Source: Rhinopomastus cyanomelas (taxonomy: Eukaryota > Chordata > Aves > Bucerotiformes > Rhinopomastidae). Taken from it: a stretch of 64,000 nucleotides of DNA. Shown one piece after another: positions 33,191-45,199 of this stretch; position 1 is the first letter of the stretch, and every line of letters starts with the position of its first letter. Position numbers and translations under genes: made by a program. The notes below the pieces were generated by a model. It saw only the letters and a program-made list of their open reading frames with translations, was not told the origin of the DNA and did no database searches. The stretch spans positions 120,810-184,809 of the forward strand of contig VXBP01009028.1 in assembly GCA_013400115.1 (NCBI GenBank), read 5' to 3'.

Positions 33191-35446
33191 CCTTGCATAA
33201 TATTTATAATCATATTAATCTTTACATCAATGCTTTATCCTGAGCATGTAGCGGCTTCTATTTACGTCTACATCGGCTTCAATACTGGTATACGCTGCTA
33301 ACTAAAGACGTACAGCATTTATCTGATACCATGAAAAATGCACTGACAGTTTCTCGCCTTGTAAACTGAACAACTAAAAATCATTTAATCATGTTAAGGA
33401 TGACAGTAAGACTTCACCTCAGTTTCCAGTAGACACATGTAATAAAGGAAATGTACAGGATATATTTTCTGCATAAATGGATTTAAAAGTTTATACTCCA
33501 TTCAGAGTGAGAAATTTTCAGAGGAAAAAAAAATCTTCAACTGAGTGTGCTGGCTTATGATCTCAATTCATTCACCTCCTTCACAGAAAGGCTAAAAGTT
33601 TCAGATTGCCTACTGATGCTTTAAAACAAAATTAAATAAATATTAGTTCAAAAGTTATGTAGCTAAAGAAGAGTAGATTTTGTGCCTGTGTTGCTTACAT
33701 AAGCACAATGCTAACAACCTTGCAGGCACTGATTTGCATGGTAACTTTGTGAGACACTCCAAACACAGACAAATTAATGAACTCCTCTGCATTTAACCAC
33801 CTTCACCATTAGTTCTGAGACTCAGAGGAAAGGAGAGGAGAGGTATCGTCTGATAGATATCTACATATTCTCTCAAATCTCTCAAAGCTTCGGGCTTTTA
33901 TATAATATCGCTGTGCACCAATGGAAGCAAATAACAACAGCTTTGCTGCACTGAATTTTATTCTGCACTCTATTTGTTTTTGCTATACTACAACACTATG
34001 GAAGCTTTTAATAAAATGGAGTCTGAGGCTACATCAGTGAAAAGGTGGCAGACATTATCGGATAAAATAAAAATAAAGTTTCTATATTTTTACTCCCTTC
34101 TACCAATTTCCAGAATCTTGTGGATTTGTGATTTTCTGGTTTAGTTTAATCCAACAATTTTATTTATAAAGCATTTTGATTTGTCACTCAGTGTGTAGGA
34201 GGACAGGCATTGATGAAGTCACTGAATTAAAAATAGCTAAGGTAACTGTGTGGGGAAGAGGTGTTTTGATCTATTGAGACTTATTGACAAAATAATAGCA
34301 TTTTTGGTATCCACTGAAGCTGAAAAATACACCTTAAATAAAATAAAATCCAGATAACTTATTTCCAGACCAAAAATAAGTCTTGCAGGGAAAAAAGTAA
34401 AAATCTCAGTCCATCAGTGGTGTTCAGTACATTATTTAATCTGATCTAGCATTCCTAGGTCATTAAGACAAAGGAAGCATCTGAATACTTGAAGTTATTA
34501 GCTCATGTCTTTTCAATGGTGTGATAACAAGTTACAAGCAGGGTAACAAGCACCTTCCTCTTTTGAACACTAAAGAAATAACTCCTAAATCATTTCGACA
34601 TGAAATGTGACCCAGAACCTTATAGGAAAGCTTTTTCTACACCAGAAGTATTTGGGAGATGCAGATAATGATGTTTAACTAAATGCCTACCTAAATCTTC
34701 TTGAGTCTTTAGGAAAATAGATGGTTCCTTGACATGGAGAGCATTTCTGGTCTGATTGCTTGGCTAACCATTTTATACAGATAAAATGAAGAAACATCAC
34801 AGTTTTAATATTTTTGTAACACTTCACTCAGAGCTTGATACTTCACAGAGAAGTCTAGGAGAACTGTGAACTCTAATGTAAGGAATTTGACTCTCCGTTT
34901 GCCTAGGGTCTGTTCATAGTGTTATGTGAATAGTAACTTCTTCAACCCTGAATTATTATTCACTAATTTGGAAAAATGCAAGGAAAACAAAATTTTTAAA
35001 AAAGAAATTTTAAAAAATGTAACTTTTTAGTAACAAAATTTAAAAGTTGGGGATTATTTATATTCCATTATTTTTTATTTACAGCTATTTTTATAAAGGC
35101 TGTAATTCCAAGAGTAGAATCCATTAAAGGATTTGGTACAATCAGTAAGATAATGACTTAAAAGTAGCATGAAAGGGTGTTGCTTAGAATCATAATCAAG
35201 GTTTTAAGAAGCATCTCAGACTCAGGGTAGAAAGGACTTCCTTCTTCTGAAATGAAATGAGAAATAATTTTGCCTTCTATCCTGCAGAGAAGATGGAAGA
35301 GAAAATAAAATACAATTTTTTTACCCTTAAACTACCATACAAGACTGAGATACAATTCTGATGTTCCACCCCTCTTGATGAACCTTTTAGCAGCATTTGT
35401 TAGGCTTAATAATGCCAAGGAACAAGGAAACTTTTACTGTAGTAAC
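33191..35446. other. Unique AT-rich DNA, nothing recognised
   Basis: No repeat, exon or RNA gene recognised. Confidence 0.5.
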
Positions 35447-35752
35447 AGAATCACAGAATCACAGAACATAGAATCATAGAATCACTAGGGATTGGAAGGG
35501 ACCTCGAAAGATCATCTAGTCCAGTCCCCCTGCAACAGCAGGATCACCTAGACCAAGTCGCACAGGAACATATTCAGGCAACTTTTAAACAGAGAAAGAG
35601 ACTACACAACCGCTGTGGGCAGCCTGTTCCAGTGCTCCATCACCCTCACTATGAAGAAGTACCTTCTGATATTTATATGGAACCTCCTATGTTTCAGCTT
35701 ACACCCATTGCCCCTTATCCTATCACTAGATGACACTGAGAAGAGCCTGGCT
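35447..35752 (-). mobile_element. Young CR1 3' end
   Basis: Starts with about four octamer units (CAGAATCA, ATAGAATC), then GGGACCTCGAAAGATCATC. 5'-truncated after GAGAAGAGCCTGGCT. Confidence 0.95.
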
Positions 35753-36841
35753 CCCAAGATAACTGTGTGCACCTTCAAAAATAAACTTTTGTCTTGAGCC
35801 TTGCAATCCTCCTGATAATCTGCCTGTCTGATCTGAAATTTTTGGACCACTAAATAGAGCTTTCTGACAAAAGGAACAAACCTGATATTCCTGTTGTCAC
35901 AGATAAATGATGGAAGTGGCAAGGCTGCTTAACTGCAGCCATCATACGGTGTCTGAAAGGAGAGAAGATGACAACAGGAATGAAGTTAACCAAACTGCAG
36001 TAGTTGGATATGACTGAGTTACACACGTCAGTGAGTAATAGAGACTAGTGTTGAACTGAACTAGTATTATTCAATTGTCCTTTAACTCCTGCCTTTGATT
36101 ATACTGATGGCCTAGAGGGAGTGGAAGGGAAGTCTGTAAACACTTCACACATCCTTCTAAACAAATAACTCTGCCAAATAGTGATGGTAGCTACAAAGGT
36201 CAAGAGCAACACATATAGGAATAAAGTAATTCCAAGGAAATAGTGGGAAGCCTCCCTTTTCTATGAGATCTGTCAAAATAAAGCAGCTGTCCCGGCACTC
36301 TTCATGGCTCTTCTTTTTCCCACCCATTAGGGCTCTAAACTCTGTTTTGAGAATGAACATACGATAGATTTTTTTTCTTTCAATGAGGGGATTGTGAAGT
36401 ATGAAGAAGAAAGAAAGGCAGAAAGGATCAGAGAAAGTGTGAACTGCCACACTACCACATCTACAGAAAAGGGAGTAATTTTCTCCCCCCTCTCCACTGG
36501 AAGCTGCAAGCAGGCAACTTGTGTCTGCTAGATTTGAAAGGGGGGCCTTTGGCCCTACGGGCCTCCTGCTCTGTTCACATCCAGGCAGAGGCATTCACAC
36601 TTGCACTTCAGACAGGAAAGCCAGTACAATCCAGCAATGGACTTCTTTCCCAAGGTCAGCCTTACTTTGCCTGTGACTGTAGGTGGTGAGAGATCCTTCC
36701 CTGTCCTTTCTGTGTCCTTATCCATGGACATTTTGCTGTATCTTCTCCTCCCAGTCTCACCAGGAGGGAGAAGTGAGTGAGTGGCTGGTGTTTAGTGACT
36801 AGCTGGGCCTAAACCAAAACAACAGATTTCTTTATTGACTA
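35753..36841. other. Unique DNA, nothing recognised
   Basis: No repeat family recognised. The 145-codon - strand frame at 36157-36594 has no recognisable protein features. Confidence 0.5.
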
Positions 36842-37253
36842 ATATCACAGTATTACCAAGGTCGGAAGAGACCTCATAGATCATCAAGTCCAACCTGTTA
36901 CCACAGAGCTCAAGGCTAGACCATGACACCAAGTGCCATGTCCAATCGTGCCTGGAACTGTTCCAGGGACGGCGACTCCACCACCTCCCCGGGCAGGCCA
37001 TTCCAGTGGCCAATGGCTCTCTCAGTGAAGAACTTTCTCCTCACCTCAAGCCTAAATTTCCCCTGGCGCAGCTTGTGGCTGTGTCCTCTTGTTCTGGTGC
37101 TGGCTGCCTGAGAGAAGAGAGCAACCTCCTCCTGGCCACAACCACCCCTCAGGTAGTTGTAGACAGCAATAAGGTCTCCCCTGAGCCTCCTCTTCTCAAG
37201 GCTAAATAATCCCAGCTCCCTCAGCCTCTCCTCATAGGGCTTGTGCTCAAGGC
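36842..37253 (-). mobile_element. CR1 3' region, left half of a head-to-head pair
   Basis: Antisense copy of a distinct subfamily: GGTCGGAAGAGACCTC, CTGTTCCAGGGACGGCGAC, GGTCTCCCCTGAGCCTCC. Its 5' end (CTCATAGGGCTTGTGCTC) stops at the single N. Confidence 0.95.
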
Positions 37254-37254
37254 C
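37254..37254. other. Single-N assembly join between inverted CR1 copies
   Basis: One N exactly where two opposite CR1 copies meet at homologous positions. It probably stands for a gap of unknown size. Confidence 0.8.
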
Positions 37255-37690
37255 NGGAACACCTCCCTTATGAGGAGAGGTTGAGGGAGCTGGGTCTCTT
37301 TAGCTTGGAGAAGAGGAGACTGAGGGGTGACCTCATGAGTGTCTACAAATATTTGAGGGGTGGGTGTCAGGACGATAGCACTGGGCTGTTCTCGGTGTCA
37401 TGTAGTGATAGGACAAGGGGCAATGGTTGTAAGCTGGAACATAGAAGGTTCCACATCAACCTGAGAAGGAACTTCTTCACGGTGAGGGTGACGGAGCACT
37501 GGAACAGGCTGCCCAGGGGGGTTGTGGAGTCTCCTTCTCTGGAGATATTCAAGACCCGACTGGACGGGTTCCTGTGTGACTTGGTTTAGGTGATCCTGCT
37601 GTTGCAGGCGGATTGGACTAGATGATCTTTCGAGATCCCTTCCTATCCGTAATGATTCTATGATTCTATGATTCTATGATACTGTGATTC
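37255..37690 (+). mobile_element. Young CR1 3' region, right half of head-to-head pair
   Basis: Sense copy from ACACCTCCCTTATGAGGAG to a tail with three ATTCTATG units. Nearly identical to the young copies at 27934 and 19481. The 102-codon open frame (37281-37589) is the usual conserved non-ORF reading of CR1 3' DNA and is not a gene. Confidence 0.95.
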
Positions 37691-38842
37691 TTGCTTCAGA
37701 GACACTTGTTCCAGTAGTCAGGAACAGGCATCCTCATGGTGTAGCTAAGGTACTACTAGCCAGACTCCTGCTTTTAAGTGTCAATGGAGTAGTTCTGTCA
37801 GTCCTTGCAGAAGTCACCGGTGTGGATCCAGATGTCACAGACTCCACACCTGATGCCTAAAGTGCAGCTTTTCTCAGATACCTAGTCTCTACAAGAAAAG
37901 GTGTGTTTCTCTTTCCTCTTCCTGTGTCCAAGCTTTGTCAGTGCCCTACCCACTACCTTACCTTCACCCGTGAGAAATGTGTTTTCCTTATGCTTATTGC
38001 CAATATAACTATAATATTTTCTTCATCATCACCCTGCACTTCAACTTGCAGTAGAAACCAGTAGAGGCCTCAGCTGTTTTTTGCCCCAGAGCTCTGTGCC
38101 TGACCCTCTGCATGCAGGGGGATCAGTCCTCCTCAGTCCTGTGATGCGATGTGGTTCATTAGTGTAGCAATGTGGAGGCATCAAAATACAGGCAATTGTA
38201 ATACTACAGGAGAGAGGGTACAAAAGCAGTAGGAGAAAAGTGGAAGTTGACAAACAGGATTGTGAGCCCTCTCGGCTGGCTGTGTGTCTGTGCAGTGTAA
38301 TAATATTGGGGCACTCATGGTATGAATGATAATAATGGGAGATTAGTTGAGGAGTTGTGTGATAGTTAGCTGAAGTAGTACCCTTATTGATCCTTCAAAC
38401 TATTTAATTCTTTCTTTTTAGCTTACTCAGATATCTATATAATTGGCATCTGTCTTAACTTCATATATCACTGTAACCGTTTTCTTCCCAGAATGACTGC
38501 TGCTTAAGGGATAATAGGAGGGATACTCTGTTTTACTAGACAATAATATGGTTCCTGCTTGAATCAATTACAAGGTTGACAGGAACCTGATTATTGCGAG
38601 AGAAAATGGGGCATCCCTCCTATTGTGCTTAATACACTAGAAGTGAACCAATAAAGTTGATTTTTGGATATAAAGTTAATTACACTGAAAAATCAGCTGC
38701 AATCCAGCTGATGAATACTGCTTTTAAACACCCAGAAGTATACTAATTTAGACGTATTATTTGCTATTTGGAGGAACTAGAGTCTCTACAAAGTTAGATG
38801 ATAAATTTTGTTGTAATTGTTCCCTTATTATGGGAAGAAGTG
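37691..38842. other. Unique DNA, nothing recognised
   Basis: No repeat family or exon recognised. Confidence 0.5.
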
Positions 38843-38970
38843 TGGAATAATGGTAATACTCATGCCCACCTCTTAAGGGTATGGTAAGAATTAACCAGTT
38901 AATGCTTTTACAGCACTTTTAGTATTTACAAGGACATATAAATGCTATGCACTTTTAAGTAATAATTAGT
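38843..38970 (+). mobile_element. Probable ancient MIR/L2 SINE-LINE 3' relic
   Basis: The order ATAATGGTAATAC, CCCACCTCTTAAGGGTATGG, TAAGAATTAACCAGTTAATG, ACAGCACTTTTAG tracks the conserved MIR/L2 3' domain (ATAATAATAC, CCTACCTCATAGGG, TTGTGAGGATTAAATGAG, AAAGCGCTTAGA). Highly diverged. Confidence 0.45.
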
Positions 38971-40303
38971 ATTAAGCAGGAATACCTAAAGAGAAGTTAC
39001 AGATTGCTTTCTCATGCCCTTGTCAATCCCTGCTACTTATTAGGAGGAATCCCACCTAGAGTGCAAAGAATGTACTGCCTTAGGAAGACAATTTACATCT
39101 GCCTTAATTTGTTTCAGTAAATCAAGCCTTCTGCTTCCTCCTTTTTTCCACTTACAAGTGAGAGGGATGGTTTTACAGGCAATGCAAAATTGTACCTTTA
39201 AGCAAGGCTTTGTGTAAGCAAAACATATGCCTATAAGCCACTAGAGGAGATGAAGCACGTTGGAAAATAGGCCAGATGGCTTTTCATTTTATCTTTATGG
39301 ACTTTCTCCCTTCCAGTATTGGGCCCTTGATAATGTTGAGATTTTGTGTGATAGCTTCAACCAATATATGAAGAAAGGATGACATTTATTCTGGAAATCT
39401 GACAGGAAGGGCACACTGCAATTCATGACTTACTCAGCCTTCAGGTCCTTCATGTAATGTGAAAGAAAAACATCCAAGAAAAAATATTTTGGTGTTGTCT
39501 AGGTATTTGCATGTTCATAAACTTGTACCTTGTCATGGAGAACCTCCTGAACTCCACCTGGCGACCAACTAGTACCCAGTATGGGTATAGTGGAGACGTA
39601 AGCCAGTCCTGCCACACATATAGGTTTGCATGACGGGATAAAATTTCATTGCCAATGTTTGTGTTTTTAAACCACACACGTGCAATAGAGAAGTTGTAGT
39701 GCGATAAGGATTAGCAGGGCAAAAATCGTGATGGCACCATTATATAATTTTAACTACAGAACTACTCTGAGTAAGACTGTATGACAGTAACTCCATGTTT
39801 TCTCCTCTGACTGAGTGTCTGCATTTTTACCATAATTTTAGGTAGTCTTCCCAGCACTTCAAAGGAAGATCTGTAGACTGTTGTGTGCTGCTGTCACTTT
39901 TATTTACATCGCAAGAATCAGTCACTTAAGCTTTCAGTTTGAAGTTAATAGATTTTGTAAGCTGTTACACGATGCTAGAACTGGCAGATAAGGCTATCTC
40001 ACCCACAGAAAATACCCACTCTCCCAGGGAAGAGTTGTCCTGTTTCAAGACCTCAAGTAAGCTAACATGTAGGCTTATATTATTCAGCACCCTAGAGGCC
40101 AAACTCCATCCCTAATGAATAGCAAGCAGAGATGTCCTGCTGCAGTCGTAGAGGAAGTACAGTCCTTTCCAGGCACCAAAACAGTGCCACTTGGCTCACT
40201 GGTGAGACCTTCCTGTTACCAGGACCTGCCTTATCAGACTAGTGATGCACAGAGTTGGAAGAGTTCAGGGTTGCTGTGATGCATAGCCAAACTCTACTTG
40301 GAT
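38971..40303. other. Unique DNA, nothing recognised
   Basis: No repeat family or exon recognised. Confidence 0.5.
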
Positions 40304-40365
40304 AGAATTATAGAATCGTTAGGGATTGGAAGGGACCTCGAAAGATCATCTGGTCCAATTCCCCC
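40304..40365 (-). mobile_element. Minimal CR1 3' end (about 60 bp)
   Basis: ATAGAATCGTTAGGGATTGG followed by GGGACCTCGAAAGATCATC, then immediate 5' truncation. The shortest young copy in the window. Confidence 0.9.
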
Positions 40366-41561
40366 AGATGATACTTTCATGGAGATTATTGTGATCTGCT
40401 TTCATTAAAAAATGGGAATTCTCTTGTATGCTTACCTATGGCTCAATTGTATCTTCATTTTTAACTAGAACTTATACCATCTGTATTATATTTCTGTAAC
40501 ATAACATCATGTGCTCCTTTAATGCAATCTTCTGCCAATCAAAAATATTCTAATTAAATTCTCTCAGCTATGCTACTGTAAAGCAGAGGGAAAACATCCC
40601 AATTCTATCAGCACTGGTGTTAATTATTTTAGGCAAGCTGTCATTTATGTTTTCTAAAGTGGATTTTGTTCTTACAGTCAGGAACATTGCTTAGTGCAGA
40701 ATTAATTAATGATTATAAATATAAAACCTGCAGTATCAGCTTCTGCGTTCAGTAAGGTTTCAAGAGGCAAGGTTGAAGGAGTCAATAGGCTGCTGTGGGG
40801 AATCATGGGTTTTTTCATCTGATACAAGGACAATTAAATTATACATTTAACCTTTACAGTAAGGTGTATTGAAAGCATCATTGAAAAATAATAAAAATAA
40901 AATGTTATAATTTATTGTGACTGGCAGCTTCTACTAATGCAATATTGTTTAAAAAATGCTGCATGAAACAAGATTAGTGAAGACAAAACTGAAAACGTAA
41001 GTTTACTCTAAACTTGAATAGATGTTTATAAAGGTGTCTTTCTCATTTTACCTCTTTGGAAAATGATTGAGTCATTAATTTGCTCACTATGGTACAAACA
41101 CTTGTAAAGCATAAAGCTTTACAAGCCCACAAGAATAAATAGGTAATAATACAACCATTCCTAGAGTGTGCTGTGTAAGAGCCGAGTGCCACTCTGGGGG
41201 TGGCTTTCCTAGAAGAGGCCAAAAAAGGCTGACGGCTCGGAAAATCCTGGATTAGTGATGAAATAAACAGAAAATTTCATCTTGCAATTTGGCACAGGCA
41301 TGTTGGAATTTTTTTAACCTGCACTCTTATTTACTCATCAAAAAACAATTAAAGCACATTAATTCTCAACATAGAGGCAAGATGTCATTGGTGAAGACAT
41401 GCAATGACTACACTAGCAGCAAATTGGCGGATTTTTTTTCTCATCCAGGGTTCAAAAATGTGATACGTGGCTACTAGCTGGTTTACTAAACTGACCACTA
41501 CTCTACAAATGCCTGAAAGAATATTGTAAAGAGGTAGGTGCTGCTGTGTTCTCTTAGGTAA
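40366..41561. other. Unique AT-rich DNA, nothing recognised
   Basis: No repeat family recognised; a short GC-richer patch lies at about 41170-41240. Confidence 0.5.
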
Positions 41562-41822
41562 TTAGTGATAGAACTAGAGGGAACAGCCTCAAGCTGCCCC
41601 AGGGGAGTTTAGACTGGATGTTAAGAAAAGCTTTGTCTCTGAAAAAGCAGTTAGACAGTGGAACAGGCTGCCCAGGGAGGTGATACAGTCATCATCCATG
41701 GATGCATTTGAAGGTTGTTCTTATCAATATGGTTTAGTGGTGAACTTGGTAGAGTAGGGTTAATGGTTGGGCTTGATGATCTTAAGTGTTTTTTTCTAAT
41801 CTGAATGATTCTATGATTCTAT
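41562..41822 (+). mobile_element. CR1 3' end, older subfamily
   Basis: Sense copy: GTGATAGAACTAGAGGGAAC, GTGGAACAGGCTGCCCAG, GGTTGGGCTTGATGATCTT, tail ATGATTCTATGATTCTATA. Different subfamily from the young copies. Confidence 0.9.
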
Positions 41823-42334
41823 AGTGTTTCATTTCTCATTGTTTTGCAACCTAGATTTACTGGCAATTAGTATCCAAAATCAGTGCATGATCTGGGGCTT
41901 TCAGGAGAAGAGGAAATTCAAAGCCATCTAAAGAAACATACTCTGAATCCCATGCCATACATGTTGACCTCTGTTGAAACTGCACTCTATTTTTCAAAGG
42001 CATTATTTTGACCTGTCAGATGTATGTAATTGAAAGGTATGAGTTTATCTGAACAATAGGTAGTAATAATTATGTGAGCTTCCTCAATTTTATAGCTTAT
42101 TTTAAAAGATACTATTTTATTACTTGTATCACTACAATTATGTTTCTAACAGGATCTTAACTGATTTTGAATCCAACATAAAAAAAATCTCTATTTTAAA
42201 ATCATACCTAAGCAGCTGCCGCTTTGAACCTGTGCCAAGCTGGCAAACTCTAACTCACGGTGTAGTCACTCAAAATTCTTGCTGCAACCCTGGTGTAGGG
42301 GTGCAGAAGTGATCTCCATTTAGTAGGGAGGGGA
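41823..42334. other. Unassigned DNA, possibly a decayed LTR-E 5' part after about 42260
   Basis: Mostly unique. CCCTGGTGTAGGGGTGCAG near 42290 vaguely recalls the LTR-C sequence before its R region, but is too short to call. Confidence 0.35.
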
Positions 42335-42347
42335 GGGGAGGGGAGAG
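42326..42347. repeat. (GGGGA)n microsatellite
   Basis: About four pentamer units at the truncated 5' side of LTR-E. Confidence 0.9.
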
Positions 42348-42601
42348 GTAATTACGATAGTAATCTGCCATTGTATTTTGCTCAGAATACGTGATGGCAT
42401 TTGTGACACGGTTTCTAGTTTGTGTGCACTAACTTGCTTAACCTTTTCTTCCTTTCTGTATACAGTTATAGAGTTAATAAACCCTTTTCCAGTTTCCCCA
42501 AGCTATCCATTGTCTAGCAAATTTATCCGAGATGTCATCCAGGCCTCATTGCTTTTTTTTTCTTTTCCTTTATCTTTAATTGTGGTCTTGAACCTGACAC
42601 A
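42335..42601 (+). mobile_element. LTR-E: 3' fragment of the same LTR family
   Basis: Shares GTATTTTGCTCAGAATACGTG, GTATACAGTTATAGAGTTAA, AATAAA (42476-42481), and CATTGTCTAGCAAATTTATC, and ends TTGAACCTGACACA at 42601. The following GATAA has no clear partner upstream, so the 5' part is lost or too decayed to see. Confidence 0.8.
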
Positions 42602-43827
42602 GATAAACAGTGGTTATTTTACACATGCAGAAACCTGTCTTAGAAGGTTAGCCTTCTCCAGATAAGGCCATTCAACTGTACATTGGGCGTATTACTGCCC
42701 TCAGGCTGAAGCAACAGCCACTGAAAACAGTTGTTCTTCCACCAATCCCACATATTCTGCTATTGCTGATGATGATCTCAGTTCATGTTTCAATCTGTGG
42801 AACTTTCCAACACAAACTTTCCATTAACCCAGAAGACTCTAAAAGGTTAATTAATCTGTGACTGGGTCTGAGTGAAATTGCAGTAAACTATTGTCCAAAG
42901 GTATTAAAATGCTCCTTTCGATTGGCTTCAGGCAATATTACCTAATTCTAGGGATGATTTTAACCCTCAGGCAGTAGTTCATTGTGGTTGGCCTCAAGTG
43001 CAGTCAATAATCTGTATTTGCTATTAGAGCTCTGCTGGTAATTGAATTTTGCTTTAGAGTAAGAACTAAGAATTTTAAAGAACAACTTTAGAACTCTTTA
43101 CAACTCATTTTTAGATTCTGTAAATATATCTTCATATGTTCTTCGGTGTAGACCTTCCTTACACCCTGAAAACATGATACATGCATTAGCTTAACTTCAG
43201 GGTGTAGTTGGTCTTTTTCTGGTTCATCCCTTTCATAATTTTATCTCTGCCTTTATTTATCAGATATACTATCCTACAGAAAACTGTTCAGCAACACAGT
43301 TGTAGAAGAAAGTTGTGAAAGAAATAAAATGAACATGGGGTGTCAGAAACAGGTGACAGAAGCCATATAGCTGCACAAATTCTAACAGCCCTTCTGTTTT
43401 GGATCAATGGTATTATTTGCTGCTTAGCTGCCATAGTCCAACTATGTGGCCAGGCAGACAGACACATGGGCAAATGTAAATATCACTTTTCTAGAAGATT
43501 CTGATTAGAATTTCCCATTTAAAACTTGTCCTTCTCTTTTCAAATAGCAGCACTAGTATAAAAGATGCAATTCTATTTCCTTACAGGTTCTTTTTTTTTT
43601 GGTACAAACATGCTGTAACACATCTCCTCTCCCCATGGTACACTAGAGTGTAACCTACTGACTGAAAAATCTCTGCCTATGCAACTCAACAGTATATTAT
43701 AACAAAGAGACTCAATTATCAATTTATTACTATTTCTGAATGAAGTGGTCTAAAACAAGAAATATGTTTCTACTTTCCATTTTAATTAGGGCATCTTCAG
43801 TTCTATTATTGTAAATTAGTTTAATAG
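42602..43827. other. Unique DNA, nothing recognised
   Basis: No repeat family or exon recognised. Confidence 0.5.
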
Positions 43828-44235
43828 AATCATACAATCATAGAATCATTAGGGATTGGAAGAGACCTCGAAAGATCATGTAGTCCCATCCCCCTGACAC
43901 AGCAGGATCACCTAGACCAAGTCACACAGGAACACATCTTAAATGTCTCCAGTGAAGGAGACTCCACAACCTCCCTGGGCAGCCTGTTCCAGTGCTCCGT
44001 CAACCTCACTGGGAAGAAGTTCCTTCTGATATTTATGTGGAACCTCCTAGGTCTAAGGTTACACCAATTGCCCCTCATTGTATAACTACATGACACTGAG
44101 AAGAGCCTGGTTCCATTCTCCTGTCACCCACCCCTCATATATTTGTAGACATTAATGAGGTCACCTCTCAGTCTTCTCCAAGCTAAAGAGACCTAACTGC
44201 CTCAGCCTCTCCTCGTAAGGGAGGTGCTCCTCCTC
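43828..44235 (-). mobile_element. Young CR1 3' region up to a single-N join
   Basis: Octamer units, then GAGACCTCGAAAGATCATG and the standard 3' blocks. The 5' end stops at GTAAGGGAGGTGCTCCTCC, the same CR1 position as the copies at the 37254 join. Confidence 0.95.
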
Positions 44236-44236
44236 N
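44236..44236. other. Single-N assembly join inside a CR1
   Basis: Separates the 3' region from an RT segment of a same-strand CR1. In the fuller copy at 52277-53187, about 500 bp lie between the equivalent points. Confidence 0.8.
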
Positions 44237-44480
44237 GGGGCACTCCACTAGATACAGGCCTCCCACTAGACTCTGTCCCATTAACCACTACTCTCTGGCT
44301 TCTATTCTGTACCCAGTTTATGAACCACCTCACTACCCAATTGTCTAGACCACACTGCCTCAGTTTGGCTGTGAGGATGCTGTGTGAGACTGTGTTAAAT
44401 GCCTTACTCAAGTCGAGGTAGATCACATCCACTGCTCTGCCATCATCCATCCACCTGGTTATGCTCTCCTAAAAGGCTAT
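44237..44480 (-). mobile_element. CR1 RT fragment (5' side of the 44236 join)
   Basis: On the - strand it encodes VIYLDLSKAFNTVSH (RT motif A, FD changed to FN) through SSGRPVSSGVP, where motif B would continue with QGS. Probably the same CR1 insertion as 43828-44235, with the middle missing from the assembly. Confidence 0.9.
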
Positions 44481-45199
44481 CAGGAGAGCTGGCACAAAAT
44501 AGATCCACAAAATAAAATAATGTTTAATTATTACATGTGTTGCCTTTCTGGGTATCACTGTTTGACATAACTCAACTCAACAGGCAAGTGAGACATTCAG
44601 ACACCTGATGGCAATCTTTCATTAAATTTGATTAAATATGATTTGTACTTATTTCTATATGAGAATGTCTCACAATGAGATGCAGAAAGGAGAAAGAACA
44701 ATTCTTGAATGCGCTTTTAGTGGTTCCCAGAGAGGCAGCACAGGGAGAAAAATGACTTGAGTGAAGGGAAAAAAGCAGGAATTTCAATGCAGCAAACACT
44801 CTGAAGCATACTTGCAGCCAGTTAGAGTAAGAAAAAACCTGGAAGTAGCAAAAGAAGGGAGGAAAAGGTGGGTGAGGTTTATGTGGTGTTAAATGATGCA
44901 ACATAACCCAATGCAATGGATGGATTGTGTTACTTCAGACTTACACAGATGCTGCTCATTTTTTCTCAGGGCTGACTGACAGCGGTTTCGTCTTGACTGT
45001 TACCCAAATGTGGAAGCACCTGGTGACTGCCAGGGGCTGTGGTGACTGGGAAAGAGAGTTTTATTAGTTTTCAGGAGGTTGAAGAAGACCCCGACACTCT
45101 CCTCTTCCTGAAAATAGGGTGCTAGAAACAGCTTCAAAGAGACATCTATTTAATATTGTAAAGAACTGTAAAGTTGTAATCAGTCCTGGCTGTCCTACA
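44481..45199. other. Unique DNA, nothing recognised
   Basis: No repeat family or exon recognised. Confidence 0.45.

Noticed and set aside
37281..37589. 102-codon open frame on + that recurs in several CR1 copies
   Set aside because: Similar readings appear at 19688, 28026, 35602 and 52357, but this is the CR1 3' region after ORF2, conserved because the copies are young, not because it is a separate gene.
41170..41240. GC-rich patch with short complementary words (CCGAG and CTCGG), considered as a structured RNA
   Set aside because: Only about 5 bp of pairing is visible; no tRNA or other RNA fold could be built by eye.
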